Assembly (NCBI GenBank): GCA_900548365.1
Contig: URKM01000069.1
Coordinates: 1 to 7,874 of the forward strand
Length of the DNA stretch: 7,874 bases
Reading direction: 5' to 3'
DNA from: an uncultured Collinsella sp.
Lineage (GTDB): Bacteria > Actinomycetota > Coriobacteriia > Coriobacteriales > Coriobacteriaceae
Part shown: positions 1-5,968 of the stretch, piece after piece
Layout of the letters: the number at the start of each line of letters is the position of its first letter
How positions within the stretch are numbered: position 1 is the stretch's first letter
Notes under the pieces: model-generated
What the model was told of the DNA's origin: nothing
The model's database searches: none
What the model saw: the letters and a program-made list of their open reading frames with translations, nothing else
Position numbers and translations under genes: made by a program

Positions 1-20
1 GTAATGCCTTGAAGGTGAAA

Positions 21-42
21 GAGCCGCCCTTACGGACGGCTC
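21..42. other. Small hairpin at the left edge
   Basis: Positions 21-29 pair with 34-42, leaving a four-base loop and one C-A mismatch. A looser outer pairing (ATGCC at 4-8 with GGCAT at 55-59) could enclose it. No T-run follows on the plus strand and only three Ts follow on the minus strand, so it is a poor intrinsic terminator in either direction. It may be the end of a transcript from a gene left of the window. I see no gene in 1-238. The only other structure there is a perfect 10-bp palindrome, GCGACGTCGC, at 141-150, of unknown meaning. Confidence 0.3.
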
Positions 43-238
43 AAACTGTAATGGGGCATCGCGAGCGGACCGCGGGTCGAGCGCGGACAATCCGCAACGA
101 GCCCACGCCTCGTCTCATTTGGGTGGGTCGATCGGGAGTTGCGACGTCGCGGGTGATTTGAATGGGGGAGCCGAACGGGAATACTGCCCAATATGGCTAT
201 GTACCTGCGAATACGATACGCCTGAGCACGGTACGCGG

Positions 239-297
239 AAAAAATTTCAAACTTTTTGAAAAAAGTCCTTGCACTGGCGGCGAGTCTCCCGTATATT
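239..297 (+). promoter_or_regulatory. tRNA-Val promoter with A/T-rich upstream element
   Basis: A near-consensus housekeeping promoter: -35 TTGCAC at 269-274, a 17-base spacer, and -10 TATATT at 292-297. Transcription should start near 303-305, about 38 bases before the mature tRNA. Directly upstream, 239-266 is almost pure A/T in a GC-rich setting, as in the UP elements of stable-RNA promoters. It contains a 7-bp inverted repeat, TTTCAAA (245-251) and TTTGAAA (255-261). Confidence 0.85.
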
Positions 298-341
298 AAA
301 TCTCGCGCTGAGGCACACAGCCAAGAGCGCAAAGCCAATTG

Positions 342-416
<75 letters not shown>

Positions 417-425
417 AGAACAACA

Positions 426-454
426 AGACCGGGGGTTTCACCTCCGGTCTTTTT
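426..454 (+). terminator. Intrinsic terminator of tRNA-Val
   Basis: A 10-bp stem pairs 426-435 with 441-450 and includes one G-T pair. The loop is TTTCA, and a T-run follows at 450-454. It lies 10 bases after the tRNA CCA end and should release the tRNA precursor. Confidence 0.9.
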
Positions 455-788
455 GTATTTCGATCGAAAGCAATCGCTTGCGTCGCCGCCGGGCGTTCCA
501 TCTCATGCGGGAAGTCGGCGTGCTGTCCGCGATTTTCCAGCGCCGGGACGGGTGCTGAGTGGTATCCCTTTTCCGAACGGGTCCCGAGACACTACATCTG
601 GTTTTGAGTGAAGTGAGCGCCGTTCACGATGACGCGAGCGGTTGACTTGTGAAACATTTCCACTTCGCAAAAAATACACCCTTGCAACGACCTGCAGGTG
701 GGACGCGTAGGCGGGAGCCAATTTGATCGCACAAGCGCTCTTTTCGAATGGTTGGAAAAAAGATTCTTACCGACGTTGACCTGCAAGA
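455..788. other. Intergenic stretch with no recognisable gene
   Basis: This stretch lies between the tRNA terminator and the nrdD control region. No reading frame here has a convincing ribosome binding site or the codon bias of the neighbouring genes. Imperfect secondary structure is present, for example CGGGAC (544-549) with GTCCCG (581-586). A weak inverted repeat, TTGTGAA (647-653) with TTCGCAA (664-670), faintly recalls a redox-regulator operator. The region becomes A/T-richer from about 640 towards nrdD, as expected of a regulatory region. An unknown small RNA cannot be excluded. Confidence 0.5.
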
Positions 789-804
789 ACACAAGATATT
801 GTGT
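789..804 (+). promoter_or_regulatory. NrdR box upstream of nrdD
   Basis: ACACAAGATATTGTGT is an almost perfect 16-bp palindrome and matches the NrdR-box consensus as I recall it (roughly ACACwATATATwGTGT). NrdR is the ATP/dATP-sensing repressor of ribonucleotide reductase genes, and nrdD is the next gene downstream. The box is also flanked by CTGCAA (781-786) and TTGCAG (805-810), which form a further inverted repeat. The nrdR gene itself is not in the window. Confidence 0.85.
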
Positions 805-836
805 TTGCAGTTCGAAGTTCTTACATAATATGGGTA
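804..836 (+). promoter_or_regulatory. Probable nrdD promoter with a degenerate second NrdR box
   Basis: The best promoter I can place is -35 TTTGCA (804-809), a 16-base spacer and -10 TAATAT (826-831). NrdR boxes usually come in pairs about three helical turns apart. The segment 821-836 starts 32 bp after the first box, but only about half its positions match the consensus, with the core ATA/TAT best kept. It would overlap the -10 element, which suits repression. Transcription from here gives an nrdD leader of about 210 nt. The exact promoter is uncertain. Confidence 0.5.
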
Positions 837-939
837 GCAAGTTGTCGTATCATATCAACACGTACACGTATGGTAGAGCGGGCGATGTCGCGTGGAAGGG
901 GATGCCGGCATCATGCAGGCCTTTGTCTGCGCGAGGTCG

Positions 940-1032
940 TACCGTTTTCAATGACAGATCACAACGCTTTGTTCCCGGTAGGGCGGCTGCTCTGCCTGGG
1001 GGCTTATCGCGCTCTTTGGCGAGCAAACGGTA
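940..1032 (+). promoter_or_regulatory. Candidate structured RNA domain in the nrdD leader
   Basis: TACCGTTT (940-947) is perfectly complementary to AAACGGTA (1025-1032), giving an 8-bp closing helix. Inside it, three smaller hairpins can form: ACAA/TTGT (961-972), CCC (974-976) with GGG (1000-1002) extended by an inner AGG/CCT stem, and GCTC (1011-1014) with GAGC (1021-1024). The closing helix ends four bases before the purine-rich ribosome binding site GAGGGAG (1036-1042). This layout would suit a translation-controlling leader. It resembles no riboswitch class I recognise, and an 8-bp match within about 100 bases can arise by chance. A perfect 12-bp palindrome, GATGCCGGCATC, lies just upstream at 901-912. 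Confidence 0.35.
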
Positions 1033-1051
1033 AGAGAGGGAGACGGCACGC

Positions 1052-3274
1052 ATGAAGATCATCAAGCGCAGCGGTATCGAGGTTACGTTTGATATCGACA
1101 AGATCATCAACGCCATCAAGGGCGCCAACGAGGAGGCGCCCGAGGCCGATCGCCTGACCGAGCGTCAGGTGGTCTACGCGGCGCGCAACGTTGCCGACGC
1201 CTGCGCCGCCGCCGGCCATACCGTTTCCGTCGAGGAGATCCAGGACATGGTCGAGGACGAGATCATGGCGCTTGATCGCTATGAGGTCGCGCGCCGCTAT
1301 ATCATCTACCGTTATGTCCAGGGCCTTAAGCGCACGAAGAACACCACGGATGACAAGATCCTCTCGCTCATCGAGTGCAACAACGAAGAGGTCAAGCAGG
1401 AGAACTCCAACAAGAACCCCACCGTCAACTCGGTGCAGCGAGACTATATGGCCGGCGAGGTTTCCAAGGACCTCACGCAGCGCATCCTGCTGCCCGCCGA
1501 CGTCGTCGAGGCCCACAACCAGGGTCTGATCCACTTCCACGATTCCGATTACTTCGCGCAGCACATGCACAACTGCGATCTGGTGAACCTCGAGGATATG
1601 CTCCAGAACGGCACCGTGATCTCGGGGACGCTCATCGAGCGCCCGCACAGCTTCTCGACCGCGTGCAATATCGCGACGCAGATCATCGCCCAGGTCGCCT
1701 CGTGCCAGTACGGCGGCCAGTCCATCTCGCTCACGCATCTCGCGCCGTTCGTCGAGGTCTCCCGTCAGAAGATTCGCCGGCAAGTCGAGGCCGAGCTCAG
1801 GGAGCTGGGTTTCGAGGCTCCGCAGGATAAGGTCGCCGAGGTCGTGGAGACGCGCCTGCGCGATGAGATCCGTCGCGGTGTCCAGACCATCCAGTACCAG
1901 GTCGTCACGCTCATGACGACGAACGGTCAGGCGCCGTTCGTCACGGTCTTCATGTATCTCAACGAGGCGCGCTCCGAGTCTGAGAAACGCGACCTCGCCA
2001 TGATCATCGAGGAGACGCTTCGCCAGCGCTACGAGGGCGTCAAGAACGAGGCGGGCGTGTGGATCACACCGGCGTTCCCCAAGCTCATCTACGTACTCGA
2101 GGAGGACAACGTCCGCGAGGGCTCCGAATACTTCTACCTCACCGAACTCGCCGCCAAGTGCACCGCCAAGCGCATGGTGCCCGATTACATCTCCGAGAAG
2201 AAGATGCGCGAGTTCAAGCTCTCGAAGGGCGAGACCGAGGGCAACGGCGATTGTTACACCTGCATGGGCTGCCGTTCTTTCCTCACGCCCGACCGCTCGG
2301 GCAACGGCTACGACAACGTTGCCCGCGCTAAGAACTACGAGCCGGGTAAGCCCAAGTACTACGGTCGCTTCAACCAGGGCGTCGTGACGATCAACCTCGT
2401 CGACGTCGCGCTGTCCTCGCACCAGGATATGGATAAGTTCTGGGAGATCTTCGACGAGCGCCTCGAGCTCTGCCATAAGGCGCTGCGCTGCCGCCACGAG
2501 CGCTTGCTGGGCACGCTGTCGGACGCCGCTCCCATCCTGTGGCAGTACGGCGCGCTGGCCCGCCTCGACAAGGGCGAGACCATCGACAAGCTGCTCTACG
2601 GCGGATACTCTACCATCAGCCTGGGTTACGCCGGCCTCTACGAGTGCGTGAAGTACATGACGGGCGCCAGCCATACCGATGAGCATGGCACGCCGTTCGC
2701 TATGGATGTCATGCAGCACATGAACGACAAGTGCGCCGAGTGGAAGGCCGCCGAGGATATCGACTATTCGCTGTACGGCACGCCGCTCGAGTCGACCACC
2801 TATAAGTTCGCCAAGCTCCTGCAGCGTCGCTTCGGCATCATCCCCGGCGTGACCGACAAGGGCTACATCACCAACAGCTACCACGTCCACGTGACCGAGG
2901 AGATCGACGCCTTCGATAAGCTCAAGTTCGAGAGCCAGTTCCAGCGCCTGTCGCCCGGCGGCGCCATCTCCTATGTCGAGGTGCCCAACATGCAGGACAA
3001 CCTCAAGGCCGTTATCCGCGTCATGCAGTATATCTACGACAACATCATGTACGCGGAGCTCAATACCAAGAGCGATTACTGCCAGGAGTGCGGATACGAC
3101 GGCGAGATCAAAATCGTCGAAGATGACGGCAAGCTTGTCTGGGAGTGCCCCAACTGCGGTAACCGCGATCAGGAGAAGCTGAATGTCGCGCGCCGTACTT
3201 GCGGCTATATCGGCACGCAGTTCTGGAACCAGGGACGCACCGAGGAGATTCGCGACCGCGTGCTGCACCTGTAA
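1052..3274 (+). CDS. nrdD: Anaerobic (class III) ribonucleoside-triphosphate reductase, large subunit
   Basis: This cytoplasmic glycyl-radical enzyme reduces ribonucleoside triphosphates to deoxyribonucleotides without oxygen. The 740-residue product is close in length to E. coli NrdD (712). Residues 1 to about 95 form an ATP-cone allosteric domain (start MKIIKRSGIEVTFDIDKI). The catalytic barrel follows, with probable active-site cysteines C175 (HMHNCD) and C407 (MGCRSF), assigned by analogy with phage T4 NrdD. Near the C terminus a four-cysteine zinc site is visible (C677, C680, C699, C702), followed by the glycyl-radical motif RRTCGYIG with G718 as the radical residue. ATG 1052 is chosen because GAGGGAG lies at 1036-1042 and the ATP cone begins right there. 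Its activase NrdG is the next gene. Control by NrdR is likely from the upstream box. The gene looks intact and ends in TAA. Confidence 0.98.
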   Translation: MKIIKRSGIEVTFDIDKIINAIKGANEEAPEADRLTERQVVYAARNVADACAAAGHTVSVEEIQDMVEDEIMALDRYEVARRYIIYRYVQGLKRTKNTTDDKILSLIECNNEEVKQENSNKNPTVNSVQRDYMAGEVSKDLTQRILLPADVVEAHNQGLIHFHDSDYFAQHMHNCDLVNLEDMLQNGTVISGTLIERPHSFSTACNIATQIIAQVASCQYGGQSISLTHLAPFVEVSRQKIRRQVEAELRELGFEAPQDKVAEVVETRLRDEIRRGVQTIQYQVVTLMTTNGQAPFVTVFMYLNEARSESEKRDLAMIIEETLRQRYEGVKNEAGVWITPAFPKLIYVLEEDNVREGSEYFYLTELAAKCTAKRMVPDYISEKKMREFKLSKGETEGNGDCYTCMGCRSFLTPDRSGNGYDNVARAKNYEPGKPKYYGRFNQGVVTINLVDVALSSHQDMDKFWEIFDERLELCHKALRCRHERLLGTLSDAAPILWQYGALARLDKGETIDKLLYGGYSTISLGYAGLYECVKYMTGASHTDEHGTPFAMDVMQHMNDKCAEWKAAEDIDYSLYGTPLESTTYKFAKLLQRRFGIIPGVTDKGYITNSYHVHVTEEIDAFDKLKFESQFQRLSPGGAISYVEVPNMQDNLKAVIRVMQYIYDNIMYAELNTKSDYCQECGYDGEIKIVEDDGKLVWECPNCGNRDQEKLNVARRTCGYIGTQFWNQGRTEEIRDRVLHL

Positions 3275-3291
3275 GGAGGGACGATCCCGGC

Positions 3292-3408
3292 GGGTCGGAG
3301 ACGGCAGGCGACCTCCGGCGCTCGGACAGCCCTGCTCGCACGAAGGCCCCGCTGGGGCCTTCGGCTCGTGCGGAACTCGCGGCGGAGGTCGCCTGCCGTC
3401 TCCGGCCC
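3292..3408. repeat. Large composite palindrome between nrdD and nrdG
   Basis: The outer arms 3296-3317 and 3383-3404 are perfectly complementary over 22 bp. The pairing extends to 26 bp (3292-3317 with 3383-3408) with one G-T pair. Inside the 65-base interval sits a second perfect stem of 10 bp, CGAAGGCCCC (3341-3350) with GGGGCCTTCG (3354-3363), around a three-base loop. GCA (3338-3340) and TGC (3369-3371) can extend it. The element is very GC-rich and has no T-run after it, so it is not a standard terminator. It resembles an intergenic palindromic repeat or a tiny non-coding insertion element. No clear target duplication is visible. In RNA it would form a very stable hairpin that could shield the nrdD message end or reduce expression of nrdG. 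Confidence 0.9.
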
Positions 3409-3457
3409 TGCTCTTACCCTGCAGCGGGTGCTTGACAGGTGAAAGGAAGCAACAGCT

Positions 3458-4039
3458 ATGAACTACGCGGAGATCAAGCATTTTGACATCGCCAACGGCG
3501 AGGGCGTGCGCACGACCTTGTTCGTGTCCGGATGCCGACGCGGGTGCAAGAACTGCTTCAACGAGGCGGCATGGAACTTTGCAGCGGGTCGCCCCTTCAC
3601 GCGCGAGGTGGAGGACGAGATCATCGAGTCGTTGCGACCGGCCTATGTGGACGGGCTGACGCTGCTGGGCGGCGAGCCCATGGAACCCGAGAACCAGGCG
3701 GGACTCGTCTCATTCGTCGAACGCGTGAGGGCGGAGTATCCCCGCGAGAGCGGTAAAACCATCTGGTGCTTCACGGGCGACACATGGGACCGCGAACTGG
3801 TTGCCGGCGGATGCCATCGCACCGAGTATACCGACCGTCTGCTCGCATGCGTGGACGTGTTGGTGGACGGGCCGTTCATCCAGGATCTGTACGACATCAC
3901 GCTTCGATTCCATGGTTCATCCAACCAGCGGCTCATCGATATGCCGGCGACGTTGAGGGCGCTCGCCGCAGGGGCGTCTCCCGAGGACGCCGTGGTGCTT
4001 TGGCAGGATAAAGAGGTCTATACCACGCATGCGATGTAG
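3458..4039 (+). CDS. nrdG: Anaerobic ribonucleotide reductase activating protein (radical SAM)
   Basis: NrdG is a 4Fe-4S radical-SAM enzyme that cleaves S-adenosylmethionine to put the glycyl radical on NrdD. The 193-residue product has the CX3CX2C cluster motif at C26, C30 and C33 (SGCRRGCKNC), the GGEP SAM-contact motif at about 71-74, and the family signature SNQRLID near 155-161. Length is somewhat above E. coli NrdG (about 154). ATG 3458 is preceded by AAAGGAAG at 3442-3449. The gene lies 183 bp after nrdD rather than adjoining it, because of the palindromic element between them. A TTGACA at 3432-3437 is too close to the start to be a useful -35, so nrdG is probably read from the nrdD promoter. 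Downstream, TGCGC (4043-4047) with GCGCA (4058-4062) and a following TTTT could be a weak terminator. Confidence 0.96.
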   Translation: MNYAEIKHFDIANGEGVRTTLFVSGCRRGCKNCFNEAAWNFAAGRPFTREVEDEIIESLRPAYVDGLTLLGGEPMEPENQAGLVSFVERVRAEYPRESGKTIWCFTGDTWDRELVAGGCHRTEYTDRLLACVDVLVDGPFIQDLYDITLRFHGSSNQRLIDMPATLRALAAGASPEDAVVLWQDKEVYTTHAM

Positions 4040-4166
4040 CGGTGCGCAGAGCGGCCCGCGCATTTTGGTTGGTCGGGTCGCCGTGTGCCAAGGGGTGCCG
4101 TGACAGAAGCGGGACGATGGCGGGCGGCGTGCTTCTCGTGTGGTCGCGGGGCCCGCGCCGGCTACG

Positions 4167-4175
4167 TGGTACCAT
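4167..4175 (+). promoter_or_regulatory. Possible extended -10 promoter for folE
   Basis: TGGTACCAT fits an extended -10 (TG, one base, then TACCAT at 4170-4175), 57 bases before the folE start. No convincing -35 lies 16-18 bases upstream, and that DNA is GC-rich. The same GGTACCATA string recurs upstream of uraA. A short hairpin, CGCGC (4201-4205) with GCGCG (4210-4214), then lies three bases before the folE ribosome binding site. Confidence 0.4.
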
Positions 4176-4231
4176 AGCGGGAAAACTGTTGCATAGCGTG
4201 CGCGCATGTGCGCGTCGAGGAGCGAGAAACC

Positions 4232-4795
4232 ATGGTTGACCAGCAAAAAGTCGAAGAGGCCGTGCGCCTGTTGCTCGAGGGTATCGGAGAGGATCCCACC
4301 CGCGAGGGCTTGGTCGAGACGCCGACGCGCGTGGCGCGCATGTACGCCGAGCAGCTTGCCGCGGGGATGGAGGACGATGCGGGCGAGCACCTCTCCAAGA
4401 CCTTCACCGTTGGTAGCGACGACCTCGTCATCGAGCGCGACATCACCTTCTACTCGCTGTGCGAGCACCATATGCTGCCGTTCTATGGCAAGGCGGCCAT
4501 CGGTTATATCCCGAACGGTCGCGTGGCGGGCCTGTCGAAGCTCGCGCGCACGGTCGAGACCTTCGCGCGCCGGCTGCAGCTGCAGGAGCAGCTCACCGCC
4601 CAGATCGCCGACGCGCTCATGGAGTACCTCGTGCCGCAGGGCGCCATCGTGTTGCTCGAGGCCGAGCATATGTGCATGACCATGCGCGGCGTGCAGAAGC
4701 CGGGCACCAAGACCGTGACGCTGGCGCGCCGCGGTGTGTTCGAGACCGACCCCGCGCTCGAGCAGCGGTTCTTCAACATGCTCGACCGCGGTTAG
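4232..4795 (+). CDS. folE: GTP cyclohydrolase I
   Basis: FolE converts GTP to 7,8-dihydroneopterin triphosphate and formate, the first step of folate synthesis. The 187-residue product fits the family. Zinc ligands are visible as C77 and H80 in SLCEHHMLPF and C148 in AEHMCM. H79 and H146 match conserved active-site histidines (E. coli H112 and H179). MRGVQKPG and the T-fold C terminus are typical. ATG 4232 is preferred because GAGGAG lies at 4217-4222, nine bases upstream. An in-frame GTG at 4208 would add eight residues but lies inside a hairpin and upstream of that site. The gene ends two bases before the next start, so it leads a tightly packed cluster with the HD protein and folB. Confidence 0.97.
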   Translation: MVDQQKVEEAVRLLLEGIGEDPTREGLVETPTRVARMYAEQLAAGMEDDAGEHLSKTFTVGSDDLVIERDITFYSLCEHHMLPFYGKAAIGYIPNGRVAGLSKLARTVETFARRLQLQEQLTAQIADALMEYLVPQGAIVLLEAEHMCMTMRGVQKPGTKTVTLARRGVFETDPALEQRFFNMLDRG

Positions 4796-4797
4796 CC

Positions 4798-5367
4798 ATG
4801 GGGCTCCCATCGGAGTCGTCGCCGCGGGTCGATGCGGTTTGGCGCCATCCCGTCTATCGTCGGCTGCTCGCTTCGCTTCAGAGGGCCGAGGCGGCGCGTG
4901 AATTCTGCCGGCACGACCTGCAGCATTTTCTCGATGTGGCGCGCGTGTGCTGGATCATGCTGCTGGAGGACGAGGAGGCGCGCGAGCTCGGTATATCGCG
5001 CGACGTGGTGTACGCCGCCGCTCTTCTCCACGACATCGGCCGAGCGGTCGAGTATGAAACGGGCGAGTCTCACGATGTTGCCGGCACGCGGATTGCAGCC
5101 GAGATTTTGGGTACGGTAGAACCTGACAGTCGATTCTCGCCGGACGAGTGCTCGCAGATCCTGACGGCGATCGCGTGCCATCGCACCCATACCGGCTCGA
5201 TGGGCGCCGCGGCCGATCTTTCCGGTGCGCCTGCGGATGCGCGCGCACGGGCGTTGGCGGCATCGTTGCGCCGTGCCGATAAAGTCGTGCGCGCGTGTTT
5301 CGCGTGTCCCGCCCGCCCGCGATGCAACTGGCCCGACGAGAAGAAGAATCTCGCGATTAGATGGTAG
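4798..5367 (+). CDS. HD-domain metal-dependent phosphohydrolase in a folate cluster
   Basis: This 189-residue soluble protein has a clear HD-hydrolase pattern: H43 (DLQHFLDVAR), the HD pair H78-D79 (LLHDIGR), further histidines H92 and H128, and D161 (RRADK). Such proteins bind divalent metals and usually cleave phosphate esters. The C terminus carries a CX2CX5C cluster (C167, C170, C176) followed by WPDEKKN. From memory, similar HD proteins with this ending occur in clostridia, sometimes near folate genes. The start ATG lies two bases after the folE stop and has no good ribosome binding site, so translation is probably coupled to folE; folB follows after 13 bases. Placement between FolE and FolB suggests it removes phosphate from dihydroneopterin triphosphate or monophosphate. 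That role is inference; nucleotide hydrolysis is the alternative. Confidence 0.85.
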   Translation: MGLPSESSPRVDAVWRHPVYRRLLASLQRAEAAREFCRHDLQHFLDVARVCWIMLLEDEEARELGISRDVVYAAALLHDIGRAVEYETGESHDVAGTRIAAEILGTVEPDSRFSPDECSQILTAIACHRTHTGSMGAAADLSGAPADARARALAASLRRADKVVRACFACPARPRCNWPDEKKNLAIRW

Positions 5368-5380
5368 GGAAGCGGTTTGT

Positions 5381-5866
5381 ATGAGTGAGAAGAAGCTGTG
5401 CGAGAACATCGATGACGACCGCGGCGTACTGGCGCGCCGCGATGGTTCGGGCCTGCCGGTCCGCGCCGGAGCGATCACGCATGTGACCGCCGACGAGGTC
5501 GCCCTCGCCGACAAGGTGTTCGTAGACGGGCTCGAGGTGTTCGCCAACCACGGCGTGTACGAGGAGGAGAACAAGCTCGGCCAGAAGTTCGTGGTCTCCG
5601 CGACGCTCTACTGCGATACGCGCCGGGCGGGTCAGTCGGACGACCTCGAAGCGTCGATCGACTACGGCGCGGTGTGCCATGATATCGATGCGTTCCTACG
5701 CGAGCATACGTTCAAGCTGGTCGAGCGCATGGCCGAGACGCTGGCGGCGTACCTCATCGATCGCTACCCGCTGCTGCTTGGCGTGCGCCTGAGGATCGAG
5801 AAGCCGTGGGCTCCCGTGGGTTTGCCGCTGCGCTCCGTCGGCGTCGAGATCGAGCGCCTGCGCTAG
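5381..5866 (+). CDS. folB: Dihydroneopterin aldolase with N-terminal extension
   Basis: FolB splits 7,8-dihydroneopterin into 6-hydroxymethyl-7,8-dihydropterin and glycolaldehyde in folate synthesis. Residues 45-161 of the 161-residue product form the complete domain. Visible motifs are VFANHGVYEEE with the substrate-binding glutamates, LGQKFVV, the SIDYGAV segment, KLVERMAETLA, and EKPWAPVGLP with catalytic K141. Usual FolB length is about 120, so the first 44 residues are extra. ATG 5381 is 13 bases after the HD gene stop, with only a weak ribosome binding site (TAGGGAAG). The codon use of the extension looks genuine. An in-frame GTG at 5483 with GGAG at 5468-5471 would give a standard 127-residue protein and is the main alternative. 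A strong terminator follows. FolK is not fused to it, unlike in some Actinobacteria. Confidence 0.93.
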   Translation: MSEKKLCENIDDDRGVLARRDGSGLPVRAGAITHVTADEVALADKVFVDGLEVFANHGVYEEENKLGQKFVVSATLYCDTRRAGQSDDLEASIDYGAVCHDIDAFLREHTFKLVERMAETLAAYLIDRYPLLLGVRLRIEKPWAPVGLPLRSVGVEIERLR

Positions 5867-5923
5867 CTTGTCCATCGCGATAGGGCGGGGCGGCTCCTTC
5901 TCAGGGGCATCCCGCTCGTTCAC

Positions 5924-5968
5924 GCGCCTGCGGCCCGACTGCTACGGTCGGGCCGCAGGCGCTTTTTT
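5924..5968 (+). terminator. Strong intrinsic terminator after folB
   Basis: A perfect 16-bp stem pairs 5924-5939 with 5947-5962, with a 7-base loop (5940-5946) and six Ts at 5963-5968. It ends the folE-HD-folB transcript. There is no T-run on the other side, so it is not an obvious two-way terminator. The minus-strand gene that faces it has its stop codon in the loop. Confidence 0.95.

Noticed and set aside
698..1033. Plus-strand frame of about 111 codons in the nrdD upstream region
   Set aside because: It has no ribosome binding site, unlike codon use and no motif, and it overlaps the NrdR box, promoter and leader.
3292..3408. CRISPR-like or terminator reading of the nrdD-nrdG palindrome
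   Set aside because: There is one palindrome and no repeated units with spacers, and no T-run follows it.
3432..3437. Perfect TTGACA before nrdG as a -35 box
   Set aside because: Only 20 bases separate it from the nrdG start codon and no -10 fits, so it cannot drive nrdG in the usual way.
1004..3481. Very long minus-strand open frame of 825 codons opposite nrdD
   Set aside because: It is the mirror of a high-GC gene with strong codon bias. Its product is a low-complexity run of Leu, Asp, Val, Ala and Arg with no domain, and nrdD is certain on the other strand.
4040..4231. Possible tetrahydrofolate or other riboswitch before folE
   Set aside because: No conserved riboswitch core was seen. 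The likely leader after the TACCAT element is only about 50 bases and contains just a short CGCGC/GCGCG hairpin.
3917..4810. Minus-strand open frame of 297 codons opposite folE and the end of nrdG
   Set aside because: folE motifs are unmistakable on the plus strand. The antisense product has no recognisable motif and runs across two genes and a spacer.
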